Positions 13,101-27,008 of a stretch of 47,500 bases of DNA are shown piece after piece. The notes beneath the pieces are model-generated. The model saw only the letters and a list, made by a program, of their open reading frames with translations, did not search any database and was not told the origin of the DNA. A program made the position numbers and the translations under genes. Position 1 is the stretch's first letter, and each line of letters opens with the position of its first letter. Source of the DNA: Bugula neritina (lineage: Eukaryota; Bryozoa; Gymnolaemata; Cheilostomatida; Bugulidae); contig OZ037771.1 in the NCBI GenBank assembly GCA_964035545.1, forward strand, positions 4,654,128 through 4,701,627, given 5' to 3'.

Positions 13101-16100
13101 TTTAGCAATGCATGGTGGTATTGCAGGAAACATGTGTAACAACAGCTGCTGTAGTAATGGAAGCCGCCACAACATTGCAAAAGTTTCATGCCATGGGTAA
13201 TGGAAGTAGTGAATAAATTATAAAATATAGATGCTATGTAGTGCTTATAAGTGTTAGCATTTAGTGACAAACAATTTATGGCAGTTGTTTATGGCTAGTT
13301 GCAAGCTGTAGCTATAATAGTGGTAAGTAGCAAGTAATGGTAGGCTATCCGGTGACAACTAGTGACAATTACAGTGACAATTATAGTGACAACTAGTGAC
13401 AAGTAGTGACAAGTAGTGACAAGTAGTGACAAGTAGTGACAAGTAGTGAAAATTAGTGACAACTAGTGAAAATTAGTTGCAAATGGTGACAAGCAGTGAC
13501 ATGAGTGACAAATATTGTAGTAACAAGTAGTGACAATTAAGGAGTGACAAATAGTGACAAGAAGTGACAAATAATGACAAGTATAAGTGACATGTAGTGG
13601 CAAGTAGTGACATGTAGTGGCAAGTAGTGACAAGGAGTGACAAATAGTGACAAGGAGTGCCAAATAGTGACAAGTATAAGTGACATGTAGTGACAAGTGA
13701 TAACAGATCATATCAGAAAGATTAACTTACTGCATTGGTTAAATAGCTGCTTATCCCAACATTTCTTGCACTGCCAATGAATTTATATGCAAAGCAGTGA
13801 GTAGTGAGCAACATTATTCCAGGAATCCTGGCCATTTGCAACGAGGAAGTCTTAGAAACCTTTTTGCTCTCTTAACAAAGAGGAAAAAGTTAGTGAAGAA
13901 CTTCACTCATAAAGAAAAAGGCTAAAAAAGTCTATGGATTGATCAGTAAATTTTATGTTGGTTGTCTATCTAGCTATTACATAACTTAATGTGAAACTTT
14001 GAATATAACAAGCTATTGTGTATTATATTATTTATTCCATTATGAATTATCCAGTAAAATTTTATAGCATGTTTATAGGTATAGCAGATACATGGCTAAT
14101 TGTAAAACTACTTAAAAAGTAAAGGTACTTCATGACTTATGACTCAAATTATTATAAGTGTTACTTAGATATAAATAATGCATCATTCTATGAGAGTTGC
14201 TAATTTTGTAATAGACGCATGAATTCAGATTTGTTTATTTATATTATTTATAATTAGCAATAACACCAGCAATTGGAAATAACAATCAAAATTATCATGG
14301 ATCAACAAATACGAGCTGGTGCAAATATAATATAATGTATTTTGTACGTTGACTTACCTATCACAGGGATAGCAAACACTTCAACTATACACAGCAACCC
14401 CATAAAACAACCAATAGTCCAAAACATGCACATGTACCCTCCAACCTGAAAATAATTCATAATTGATAAATCATTTTAGTCAATGTTAGCAAGTTCTGAT
14501 AAATTATTCAATTTCACTTTGTGCAATATTCCTCATGCATATATCATGAACATGGCCAAGTGGCCAACCTATATATCGTAAAAGTGTTACATAAATGTAT
14601 TCATTCATAAAAATTGCATTAAAAATATTTTTAGTAATTTACCTTCTAGTAACCTTTTAGTAATCTACCTTTTTAAAAAAGAAAGCTACAATAACTTACA
14701 AATTTATTATCATGGTGCAACTTTAAAAATTGCTTACACAATATTTGTTTAAAGTTCTATAGAATTTGTTAAACATAAATTATAATTTTGTTTTTTTTGG
14801 GTATTTTTATAGCTGGTATATATAAAATCGACATTCAAAAGTTAGAAAAGCCCTTTATATGGAAAATGGCTGACAAAGTTGAGAAAATGTTACAATAAAG
14901 CTCGGGTTTATTTGTTTACACCATATTCTATGATGATAAAAGCTAACCTGGTTAAGCGCAGCACCAATGGCAGGTCCAACAGCATACCCACCACCTTGTA
15001 GCACCTCTACTAAACACTGTAAATTAAATTTAAAGAGTAAACATATATCTATTTATACATTGCTGGAATATAATTTTGTCTTGCAGCAAATGGACACATC
15101 TGATAAGTCCTGATTTAAGTCAATATGCACAGAATTATAATAGAAAGTTAAAAGAAATTTAAGATCTAAAATGTTTGCTTCTTTTTAAACAGCTCATGCC
15201 TAACACTACACTAACACTTCACTACCATACTAGCATCTCACTATTACACTGAGAACTTACCAATTAAGTCAAATTGATAAATTAAATTATTAATTGCTTA
15301 AGCATAGTATGTATACATTCAATAAAATTTACTTCAAATCTAAAATAGTATACATATTTCATTATAAAATCAATACAGTGAGGAATAAAAAATAGTTCAC
15401 CTAGTTTTCAATTTTCACTTGTTGAGTTTTCTTCCCTTAGTTTAAATAGTTGCTTTGGTATGACAACTTTATCATTACACAGTTTTTTTTCATATTTGTT
15501 GTTTTAGTTTTGCCAATATTTTAGCTGGATGCATCTTGCAAAAACTATGTTTGCACTTATAGTGTATTTATAAAAGCAAGGAATTGTAAATTGAAACACA
15601 TGTCTATGAAAAACATTGTCATATATACTACACAGTTAAATGTTTATTGCTACAGTGTTTTCATTATAATACAGTCATGCAAAGTAACAGGCAAAAACTT
15701 CTGTATAATTTACAATTCTGCTATATAGACTATAGAAAAGAATTTCTGTATAATCTACAGTTTTGCTATATTATAGACTATAGAAAAGAAGAATAGTTTA
15801 GTCACATGAACTGTAGATGGCCAATGAGTGTCAATAGTTGAAGCTGTTAAAAAGCTGTTCAATTGATGTTATACTAAATAAAGCAATATCATTTGCTTTT
15901 TGGGCTATTTCAAGAGCAAAAAATGACAAAAATGTTTAACAATTTTATTGGCTGAAGGCAGTTTTTTGTTCTTCTTTAAAATAAAGGATAACGGATAATT
16001 TTTAAAAAAACTGCTCATGCCCAGTAGAACACCTACCACTAGTGTCAAGTAGAGCACCTACCACTAGTGTCAAGTAGAGCACCTACACTCATGTCAAGTA

Positions 16101-17376
16101 GAGCACCTACCACTAGTGTCAAGTAGAGCACCTACCACTAATGTCAAGTAGAGCACCTACACTCATGTCAAGTAGAGCACCTACACTCATGTCAAGTAGA
16201 GCACCTATACACTCATGTCAAGTAGAGCACCTATCACTAATGTCAAGTAGAGCACCTACCACTATTGTAGCTGTGCTGTAGGATGTAGCCTTTAGAAGTG
16301 TAGTCATAAGAGCTACTGCCAGTGTTGCAGCACCACACCCAGCAACTAATCTGATGAGAATACACAGTGGTAGGTAAACTTCGTCTGCTGCGTATGTCAC
16401 AGCACTACAATACCAACCAGCATACGATTTATATTGTAGAGTTAAAACTATCCCTTTTACTATAATAATTACAAGTAAAAGTTAGAAATTTAAACATTAA
16501 ATATGGCAGTAGAGGGTAATTTTAAATCTGTGGAATTATGAAAAAAATACCATATTTTAATTTTGTAAAGCTGTTGAGAGATGCTAAACTGCAAGGCATA
16601 GGACAGTGGTTTTGCTATTGCAATGAAAAACAACAGTGACTATTTTTTCAAGCGCTTCTATAAATATCTTACTGTTTATATAGATATACACCAACTTACC
16701 CAAAGGAAATGCAAGTAGCTGAAAGCATAGCAGTTCCTACCAAGCACAAAGTTTTAGGGCTAATCCGCCCCATCTGCAAATATTCAAATGATATAACCTT
16801 AGGCTAGAATGCAGCTACATATTAACATAGTTGTAATGAGATTCTGAGCCTATAATTCGTCAAACTCTGCGTAGTTTGTCATTTCAGAGCAGTAGTGGAG
16901 AAATTGAGTAGCCTACGTTTTTAAATTTACTATTGAATTTTGGTTTAGTTCTCAAAAGAACATAACTTCTTATGCTACATTTCTAATCTAGAACACAGGC
17001 TTTTCTCAATTTCTCCATTACTGCACCTACCTCTAGCTTATTTAACTATGACTGATGATGAGAAAAGCAACAATAGTAAAAAATATTTGGAGTTTTTCTC
17101 CCTGACACTTACTAAATACCCGGCAACAGGTGAGGCAGCAAATCTAGTCAATTCAAATGAGGAAAAGACAAGTCCAATTTCAGTACTTTCCAAACCCTTG
17201 CTCTTTGCTTCGTGAGGGAAGAAGGGGAAGAGAAAAGTATCAGTACACAAGGTCGCGAACTGAGCCGTTAAAAGTGTTCCCAACAGGAATCTCTCTCTCC
17301 ATTTAGGTAGACAGAATCTTCCAGAAACCCTCTTTTCAATTAAAGGTTCAGTTTCTTGTGCTACAGCATCAGCCAT
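10126..17376 (-). CDS. SLC18B1-like MFS transporter, paralogue C (498 aa)
   Basis: Eleven minus-strand exons: 17376-17113, 16773-16700, 16404-16260, 15016-14948, 14445-14358, 13870-13731, 12424-12329, 12125-12022, 11237-11142, 10901-10730 and 10374-10126 (1497 nt in total). All introns are GT/AG and the frame is continuous. The best family match is the SLC18 branch, near SLC18B1 (vesicular polyamine transporter in mammals): FLFPFFPHEAKSKG at the TM1/TM2 junction, ILIRLVAG in TM4, a glycine-rich GGGYAVGPAIGAAL motif-C-like helix, VGLLFGLWS in the second half, and NGHERDNVQTYGMVAGLL before TM11. Twelve membrane helices are expected. Residues 8-13 (ETEPLI) form an acidic dileucine sorting motif. 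The 82-residue last exon adds a cytosolic Ser/acidic tail (SDSSSCSSTDEENS) that the other paralogues lack and that looks like a CK2/acidic-cluster sorting region. Substrate unknown. Head to head with the next transporter. Confidence 0.88.
12597..12909. mobile_element. MITE with C-tract/G-tract termini in transporter C intron 7
   Basis: Terminal inverted repeats of about 55 nt run 12597-12652 and 12846-12909. Both ends read, from outside inward, C-tract, GTTCACACATTGCC, then a region holding TAAAATATCAGCCAT. The right terminus has expanded into 17 consecutive G. Possible TAT target duplication on both sides. No coding capacity, so non-autonomous. Confidence 0.75.
13349..13700. repeat. Minisatellite of AGTGACAAGT-type units in transporter C intron 6
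   Basis: Degenerate 5/10-nt tandem repeat built on GTGACAAGTA with variants (GTGACATGTA, GTGGCAAGTA, GTGACAAATA). It starts about 30 nt inside the intron from the exon 6 donor. Repetitive minus-strand open frames here (rich in CHYLSLLVT) are artefacts. Confidence 0.9.
16020..16262. repeat. 24-26 bp minisatellite copying the exon 3 splice donor of transporter C
   Basis: Ten tandem units of the type CAAGTAGAGCACCTACCACT plus AGTGT. On the minus strand they read AGTGGTAGGTGCTCTACTTG followed by ACAYT. The rightmost unit overlaps the exon 3 / intron 3 boundary at 16260/16259, so the repeat unit contains the 5' splice site AGTG|GTAGGT. About half of the units keep that exact donor; others have AGTGTAGGT or AGTGATAGGT. 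Confidence 0.92.
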
Positions 17377-18487
17377 GTCTGTGATGGTTTAGTAGCAATA
17401 GTGTGACAGTTACAGTGTGTAGCTTGTAGTTCTACTCTAGTTGTACCATGAGTTGTGCATCAAATCCAGTTATCTCTGGTATATGGTTACAAGTTTGTTG
17501 CTGAGCAGCATGCATAATACTGTAATAACACAAAAGTTAGTAATGACTGTAAATAAGTTCTAATTTTAGAATTTATGCTGATAGAGTTTATTAACCTTGT
17601 AATATCAATTATACAAGATAAACTTTGTATTGATGGAGCTTTTAAAATCTCATTGTAGAATAGGCAGTTCAAATCTGTCCATCATTATCATGAGTCGACC
17701 AATTATATTATATTATTTTTATGTTTGACAGAAATATAAATAATAAGATACAGATTAAGTTACGTTTCGGTGTAAGCATGTAGTAACTAATTTTAAGTTT
17801 GAATGATCTATAATGCAGACTTTTTGTAGGAATTTGATAACCATCTGTTTTCAGTATCATCATAATATTATAATATTTAGCATTTGAGTTTATTGAATAT
17901 TATAAAAAGTGATAACTAATTTATGACTTGGAAAAAATTTTTAATAATTTTTTGTCACAAAATATTTTATACTCAAGAATTTTACAGTTGAACTTTTAGC
18001 CTAAATAGTCACTTGTAAGAATGTTACAATGAAGACCATTACTGTGCTCAAGTTTTTAAGAGTTATCTTTCCAATAAAATCTATTATTCATGAATTATCT
18101 TCATCAGTGTGGGGCGATGCTTAAAAAGTTGTTCAGAAGTTGTGGTAGAAAATTATTAGTTTATTAAATTAAACATCACACCTCACTCTCCAATGCATCA
18201 TGTAAAATATTCTGTAAATCACCTGGTAACCGATGTAATACACAAATAAGAGAAGTTTTATAGTGTTAGTGGCTGTAAATATAACCACTTATAGTAGGCT
18301 ATGCTGCATGAATGCACATGCATTCAATGATTAATTGATTGAGAACTCGAGCTGCTATTGGTAAGATATTTCTATGGAAACCTAGAAAGAGTTATTATAT
18401 AAAACACTTGAACATTATATTCCAAAGACATTGCAGTTCTTACAGGTCACAGTCTGCGGATACATTTGGAGCATAAATTAATTCAAA
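17377..18487. promoter_or_regulatory. Divergent promoter region of transporters C and D
   Basis: About 1.1 kb between two start codons on opposite strands, with no coding exon recognised. It must hold the 5' UTRs and promoters of both genes, and shared regulatory elements are possible. Only the D side shows a TATA-like box. Confidence 0.6.
18396..18403 (+). promoter_or_regulatory. TATA-like box of transporter D
   Basis: TATATAAA about 85-92 nt upstream of the ATG at 18488, leaving room for a start site near 18428 and a 5' UTR of about 60 nt. The AT-rich background lowers confidence. Confidence 0.45.
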
Positions 18488-21400
18488 ATGAGTGAAGACG
18501 AAGAATCAGAAAAGAAAGCACTTATACTTACAGAGGAAGAAGAAAGAGAAGACTCTGAAAGCCTACCTACTAAACAAGAAGAAGAAGCATGTCAAGAATT
18601 AACTAAATGTAGAGAGTACCTGCTATTATGTGTCCTGCTCTTCTCTCAGTTTGTGGCGTTGTGCACTGACACTTTCTTGTTCCCTTTCTTTCCTCAAGAA
18701 GCAAAGAGCAAAGGACTTACTCATGTGGAGATTGGAACGATTTTCAGTTCATTTGAGTTTGCTAGATTTATGACTGCGCCAGTATTGGGATACCTGGTAA
18801 ACTTTTTATTTCAGCAGTTTATTAGAATATTAATTATATAGAATTATATAAATCATTATGTTCGAGAAGCCAACTTTTCAACTTTGAAATGTGTAACTAA
18901 AAATGAAATTTTATATCTAAATTATATGTTTCTATATGATAAAGTGCTTTTATTCTTAACTAAATAATAAGCAGTACTTTTTCTTACTCGTTACAGCTTT
19001 CTTGGATTAGCCCAAAGACTGTACGTACAGCTGCTACAATTATATTGGCCATGGCTTGTATTGCCTTTGGGTAAGCACTTTTTGACTACGATATAGCAGT
19101 TAGAAGATATTCATTAATGCTGCACTTGATTTTAGCTCTGCATAAACTTGTAAAACTTTAAAAATGATAATGGTTTAGATCTTCACTGAGTATTTGAAAA
19201 TATGTCTTCCATGGTAAAAGATATTAATAATCTCAGCTGCTCCATGCAGCCACTGTTTGGTTTGTCGTGAGGTTTTACGTTTTTTAATTGAGTTGCTTGA
19301 ATAGAGCTTCAAACTTCTTACATTTTTTTATTATATTAAACAACACTTCTATCCATAGCCTAAGCATCTGTATTACAAGTATTTGAGTCCTTCTAAAAGC
19401 CTCAAATTATTTGTTTCCTGTTCCTAGAACATATAGGATTTTCTCATGTATATTCTTAATCAAATTCTTTGGGCTCAAATTCTTTTCTGTTGAGAGCCAA
19501 GTTGTGATGCATAATCTATAGGGCAAACAAAGTTTTTTTGCAGATGAGCTAATGTTTTTGGCTAAGAAACTCAATTACTTACGTAAAAAAACTTAAAAAA
19601 TCTAAGCATTCACTACCATCTCAAGATTCTGTACAGGCTGAGCTTGTACAGATGAATTTCCCTTAACCTACGGTTGTGGTTTCATTCAATTGATGTTGAC
19701 TCCATGCATCGATTAAAAAAATTAATAATGCGAAGCATGAGTACACATAGCGAGTATATAAATGAATTCATAAAGAAAATATTTACAAAATTGCAGAGGT
19801 ACCAGCAGTACTCTTGCTTTGTGAACATTTTAGATAATGGAAACCGATACTTTTCTCTAACCTGGTTTTCACCAATGTTTTTATAATATAAATACTCTAT
19901 GCCTTCAGATATACGAAAGAGAAAGCTATAACTACATAAAACGTTTATTACCAATGACCTAAATTCATCCGTGGCTTTACTCTAATCATGACCATTGCCA
20001 TAGACATGGACATGGCCTCCCACTGACCATTATAACTATTAGCATGAGAGGACTGACTTGTCAAAGGTTTAGAAAACCAATGATTGATAATTTCTAAGCA
20101 TGTCAATATATTGATTTAGTAACACCCACCATATTATTAACAAGTTTAAAACTTCTCTAAACTGATATGCTGGTAAATAAGTAACTAAGTTGCACATCTG
20201 ATACATCAATATACTATTCAAACCAAAGTGTCTCATATTATACTTACCTCTATAGTTTCTTTCACTGATCCATGCTAGATTACATCCTGGTATAATGCTA
20301 GTTACTTATTTAGTCATTTAAATTAAATTAAATATGTAAGCTATGCAAAAAAATTAGATAAAAGAATACAATATTAAATTTTATCATTATAAAGTACATT
20401 TTTGTAATATGCTATGTACAATGAGCCCAATTTAATGTAAATTCCACAATATTTGTAGGTGGGGATAATCATTAATATTTTTATTACCAGTGGGCTAGTT
20501 GATTTCAGCTAGCTTTTGTTAGCTTTAAATGAGTTTTGGCTAGAAGCCTGAAACATCTGTAGCTGTGAATACCTATAGGAAAATTCTTAAATGATTTTTG
20601 TAGAGCTGAAAAAATGAATAATCTAACCATTCTTATTCTCCCCATTTCTTAAACCAAGCAGCTACTTTCTATGTAGGATTGTTTAGCTGAAACCGATTGT
20701 AGAATTAAAAAATAACAAAAATAAAATTGACTCTCCTCAAAAATATGGTTACTAATACTTATGAGAACAACTTTGACATTAAATCTGTCATTGTATCATT
20801 TTGTATCCATTGCTATAGATGCAATGATTCATAATCTGAGACAATTTCCATGCATTGAATCTATGACTGACAATGTCTGTGAATTTAATATACAAGCATG
20901 GACAGTTTTATTCATTTGTTTTGTTTTATCAATATAAGTTTGCAAAGAGCCTACGTACTATATATATCTATAGTCTATACTAATTATATTGATGATCATG
21001 AATCAGTTCAGCTACTTATATATGCAAAAACTAAGAAAATAATACATTAGTTGGCATAAGCAAATTTGCTTATTAACCTTTGACCTGTAAATAAGCAAAT
21101 TAATTTTCTACTTATCAGTTTCAATTAAACAACTTTTTGTTATACTGTTATAGCTACAGCACCAGCGTGTTGACATAATTGCATATACATATACATAATT
21201 ATATTCTTATAGCCTATTTCTATAAATTTAGAAAGTGAAATCTCACACTAATGTGAATTTCTAGGATTCATTCGTTTGTTTCTAATTTTTAGATAATAGA
21301 TATACTGCTTAGACATAGCATCACATAGATTAGAATATAAATTTTTTTTAAGTTAGTTTGATGTTTGTAGTCTTTAGTTCAAAGTCCTATAGGCTGTGTA

Positions 21401-24400
21401 CTATAAATAGCCCTGGAGTACATCAACACTGGCGATATCAAACCAAGCGACTAGTTATGACCGGTCTAATGGTAATTTCAGCAGCTCATGAATAATTCCC
21501 AAAATAATTTATTGCATTCTTTAATTTTCTTGGGTTCTGATAAACTGCATATTTATAATATTATTCAGTTTAATTTTAACTGCCAACTTTAACTAGGCTA
21601 AAACAATGTTTGGTAATAAACCAGAAAAATCTAGGCATATGCACTGAAAAATAGTTTATTGGCTAATTTGAATTTTGTAAAAATCAACAACACTTGACAA
21701 ATTGTTTTTTCCATGCTGCAAAGACAAAAACAACAAACTGCAATCAATCTTTAGTAGCTTTTATGTAATTTATCAAATGGTAAACTCACGCAGGTTTATA
21801 ATCGCTATGCCTGCAAGAAAACCCTGATGGAAAGGGTTTTTGTTAAACCGTAGGACTTATTCAGATGTGCCACATGAGGAATTATGACTTGATGCTCTTG
21901 CTAACATCATAATGGCCTTTGTCGGGGCTCGAACTCAAAACTTAGTGCTTATGAAGCAAACGCTCTAACCCCTAGACCACGGCTGTCGCTTTATATTAAG
22001 TAGTATAAGTGAGTGATGAAAATTTTCATATTAGTGATTATAGCTTGAAAAGAAAATTATTTTGTATTTTCTCAATCACTTGTCAATTGTATGCAAGCAT
22101 TTTTTAAAGAAATTTTGAGCTCACTGGTCTCAAAGCCTAATACCTTGTTTAGGCTATGGCACTGCAACCACGTCTACAACTAGGCTAGTTCTGCTATATT
22201 TTAAGTAATGATTAAAAAACTAACTAACAATTGTTCAGATTAAAATTGTTTTTCAGCTTCATGGCACTATAATGCTCAAACCATGGGCAGAAAAATATTT
22301 GCCAGATTTTATAGCTCAAGCCAAAAGTACAACTGTAAGTTTGGGTTTATCATGCAGCGCACTCATGTTGCACCAGTTTAAACTGGAGCACATCATTCTG
22401 TGAACCTGCTTGAACAAGAAACTAGTTTGGTAACCTTATTAGCATAACTGAACCTGAGTAACAGAAGTTGGACATATTGTTTCCAACATATGCAACCCAT
22501 AGCCACAATGAAGGTACAGGTCAGTTCTAAACTATAAACTACTTATATCTGGTAGCAATTATCTTAAGAATTGCTAGAAGTAGCACATGGTTGGGGGGCA
22601 TTGAGTGCATTGTTTATATAGGCATATTTGTCCAAACTATAACCCCAAACTTCAAACCGCTACATTCAGTGATGACTAACTTTGTGCTGCATCAAGCGAT
22701 TTCCAGTTATCTCTCTGGTGTACAATGAATTATATAAGTGTCAAGCTCTGAATGGTTCATCACCGGTCACTTGCAACCAGCATGATCAGAGCATCGCGAT
22801 GATAACAATCACCGGCTTTCCATGTACCGATCTCAAATCGATCTCAGGGAGATCGATCCATGGAAAGACGTCAAAGATCGATCTCAGTCGTTCTGAGCTG
22901 GTCGGTCTGTAGAGCTCGAACTCAGATCGATCCCAAGGCAATAAGACTATGGAAAGACGAAAAATCGATCCGAGAAGTAGAAAAATGACTGCTCGCTAAA
23001 ATGTTGTCTGCTAATAAAAATGATGACTTATTGTTAATTACTAAGCAAAGTACTTAATAATTAAGATAGCCACCTTTTCAAGTGGCAAAACTTTGACTTT
23101 CAGTAAAATGATTAAGAAAACTTAATTATGTAAAATTATAGACGGTAGAAGATACAAAAAGTGAGAGCATTTAAATTGAATTTAAACGACTAGTATAATG
23201 GACTGTCATTAGTTATTTGCTGCGTAATTTTAAGCCTAATAGTCCCGTAAGTTTATGAATGAGCTGCACAACAGCTATTAATTTCATATAAGCTGTCAAG
23301 CTAAAATATTAAAATCAATTATCTTAAATTGGCCAAATTACTTCATATTAAAAGCTTTACTGCGTAGAGTTTATAGCTGACGTTAAATTTTAGACTACGA
23401 AAATTTTGTTTTTCAACAGCAGTAGCTTTTATCACTCAGGTGGGTGAAAAAATTATACTATTACAGTAGTCTTCACCTAAGAGGAGGCAACTCCGAGAGA
23501 TCGATCTGACACTCTCATGGAAAAACGATCGATCTGAGCACATTACTCAGATCGATCTTGCTGAGATCGATCTGAGATCGGTACATGGAAAGCCCGTGAA
23601 TATCTGGCTAGTTTAAACTTAACTAATATGGGATTGAATACAATAACATCCTTGCTGATATTACAGAAGGAAGCTGTGAGCGAAAAGTAGACATATTATT
23701 GTAAATAAAGTTTATACAAGCTCCACATAGATTGCATTTACAGTGCTATTAGAAAATATGTAGACAGTTTTCAAAGCAAAATTCCTAAGGTCTATAACAG
23801 CTAATATTTGAAGCTATTACTTTTGCATGTATTTGCATTCTAACCACATACATCACTTATAACTGACACATATGATGTCTAAAATAAAAATAGAATACAT
23901 GCATGGATACAATTATTTTGCCTATATCATTGAGGTTGAAATATTGCAATAATCACTACAGTATAATTTAACTTTATAAAAATCATTTAAGAAAATAGTA
24001 CACACAGCCAACTATACCAAAATTTGAAAAAGGTTATGTATATCATTATGCATGTTAAAGCTTCAATTATAGTTACTGTAACATAGTTTTTGTAAATGAA
24101 ATTTTCATGGGTGTGCTGTGTTTTGTCTTCTTATAGATTGGGGACGTATGCACCAAACGAGATGTTCCTTCCACTGTGTATAACTATCAGAATTCTGGCT
24201 GGAAGTGCTACAGCTAGTCTAACAGTGTCTGTGATGACAATTCTACTTAAACACACAACATTCCAGACTAGTACAGTGGTAGTAAGTATTGTAAATATTA
24301 TGTCATATTAGTATAGTTGTAGTAAGTAATGTATATTATTCCATACTATAATACAGTTGTGGTAAGTACTGTATATTATAGTAAGTACTAGAAAATAGAA

Positions 24401-26972
24401 TATCTATAAGGTAAATCATGCAACAAAATTTGTTGAAGGCCTTACAGCTTTAAAATATAGGTCTAATTTTATTATATTATTATTGAAAACGTCATGATGT
24501 GAATCTTATATAATATTACCAGTGAATTTTTGCATGAAGTGCTTTTTATCCGTAAATATAATAATTCAATAAATGCTTTGCTTATTTCAGGGTCTAGTAG
24601 AGATGTTGCAGGGAGGTGGTTATGCAGTTGGACCAGCTTTGGGATCAGCCTTGCAACAGGTAAAGTATCCAACAGGTAAAATACTCATTTCATGTGGACA
24701 ATTCAATGGTTTGTTTTGTAAAATGAATCTGTGGTCTATTCTTTTGATATGTCATTCATGTAGCAATTTTATTGAATATAATATATAGTAATGATATATA
24801 TAGTAATAATATATATAATATAATATATAATATATAGTAGTAAAACATACAATACTGCTCATAAAACAAGTAGTATTGTAGGAGAAGACGATTTTCATTA
24901 TACGCCCTAATTCAAATCATTTGTTTTAAATTTACAATTGATTGTAACCATGTTGCACGCATAATATTTGTAATCATTGGTTTTTGTAATCCACTAACAA
25001 AACCTAGTTGTTGAGTTCATTATAGACTTATTACTGTAAATGTATTTTATTAACATGCCTGGCACCACAAATATACACATGCCCATTCAAGTGAGCTTTG
25101 GGTTTTAAAATTGTTTGTTGCCAAGTGTATATGCAGCCAAGGTTCAGAGGTCAGAGCACTGGCTTAGTAACCCAGAAGTCATAGGTTCAAACCCCGGTAA
25201 AGGTGAAGTTAGGAAGAACATCCAATCATAATTGCTACACATAAATTATAAGTCTTTAACCCAATTTAACAAAGCCCTTTCCATCAGGGTTTTATTTTCA
25301 AAGGAATGGCGACTATAATTTTTAAGTATAAATGCATGTTATATGTCTCTATGAGGAAATTAAAATTTGTTCTGTTAGCTTCATTGTATATTTTGATGGC
25401 TATTTAATACAGGCCTGGTAGCATGCAAAAGTTTGTCTTATCTACAAATTCGTAGATAGGAGGCTATACCTGCATGTTCTGGACAATGGGTGGTCTGATA
25501 GGCGTCTCCGGTCTCATCCAGCTTTTAGCAATACCCAAAATTAGTGAGTCTTTTTATATACTCAGTCTATGTAACTGTATTTGTCTTCTATAACTAAGTT
25601 GTTATGTTTTAATATATATATGTGTGTATTTATTGTAGCAGACTGAAAGAAAATAGCAATGTGAAACCGCTATACCATAAGTTATAAGTGTTATAGTTGC
25701 AAGTTGCAGATAATCGTTTGAATAACAGAAAATGCTGGGTTTATATACCAGTCTAAAAAATTAGCTGTTTTGTAGTATATATCCATAATCATTGTAGAGA
25801 AAGCATAATGTAGCGAACATAGCTATGCTAATACAAGTAAAGCTATAACAAATCCAAAAAAGCTTTCTCAGCTCATGTAATGTCCCAACATAAATATATT
25901 TAGATATGTATAGAGTCAATTATTCAAACAATTAGTTTCTAAGCATGTAGCTTTAAGAGACTGTCTATGGTTTCCACGCGATGATATATAAAAAAAGTTG
26001 TATTTGAGTTAACAAGTTTTCAACTTGCAGTCACTAATTCAATTTATCTGAATATATATAGATTTTTTTAACTAATTGAGTTAAAATTAAATATTGGGAT
26101 ACGACTGAAACAAATGTAGACTTTTATTGAAGTCTAAAAAAATTTAATCAACATTCACATTTAATTACTAGAAAATATAAATTTTTTTGTAGCAATAAAA
26201 TAGGTTTTACTATTTTGAATTAATAAATCAATTACAGTATATGATTAAAAAAGGTTTAACTAAAATATAAATTAAACAGTCTTTATGTTTTTTTGCCAGC
26301 CAAATAGTATTGAGAGTACTTTTGTAACAACTGTATACTTATTTTAAAACAGTAATTATGGTTGACTATTAGCCAATACTTTACCTACAGGTTATGATGA
26401 GTGCAATTTGAACCTGTATTTTTTAATAACTACTGCAATGTTTCATTACTATGAAACGAGAGTAAGCTGATCTATGATGTAGCAATAATCGGTTCCAGTC
26501 TAATAGTCCCACTTGTGGTCTATATTTTTTATTAAAGGTTTATAAAGTTTAAAGGCATTGAAACACTAAAGTATATATATATTTAATGTGAAACTACTAC
26601 TTTAATGTAATAAACCAGCAGCATTCTTATATAAACAACTTTTTGTTTTGTGGGTATTTTTAGTATAAATTATAAGGTTTCATTATGTAAAGGCAGGAGT
26701 TATCTAAGTTAGAAAACAGTATATTTTAAAGACTCTGTCTCAAACTAATTTAAATTTGACTCTAAACTTTTAGATAACGATAAGAAATCTCACGGCACAT
26801 CTTCACTACAAATTATGAAAATTCCTGGAAATATAATTCTGTTCTTACATTGTTTTGGATATAAATTGATTGGCAGTTCAAAGGCCAGTGGAGTCAGCAA
26901 CTTTTTAAACAGTTCGGTAAGTAAACTTATATTATATGAAGTAATATGATTCAGGAGAGTAGAAGTCAATGA

Positions 26973-27008
<36 letters not shown>

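Larger units (their letters stand above)
19071..24136. other. 5.1-kb intron 2 of transporter D
   Basis: By far the longest intron in the cluster; the corresponding introns of C and E are below 0.4 kb. The extra length is explained at least in part by insertions: a SINE (21793-21990), an inverted-repeat unit (22566-22703) and a GATCGATC-rich DNA transposon (22810-23598). No further exon was recognised. Confidence 0.7.

Noticed and set aside
13463-13711. Minus-strand open frames rich in CHYLSLLVT
   Set aside because: Two frames of the AGTGACAAGT minisatellite inside an intron.
16020-16262. CRISPR-like direct repeats
   Set aside because: Units are contiguous with no unique spacers, lie in a eukaryotic intron, and overlap a splice donor; this is a minisatellite.
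21926-21979. tRNA gene (CAT-anticodon-like loop)
   Set aside because: Pol III boxes are present but the stems pair poorly, and the unit continues into a SINE body shared with 25135-25320.
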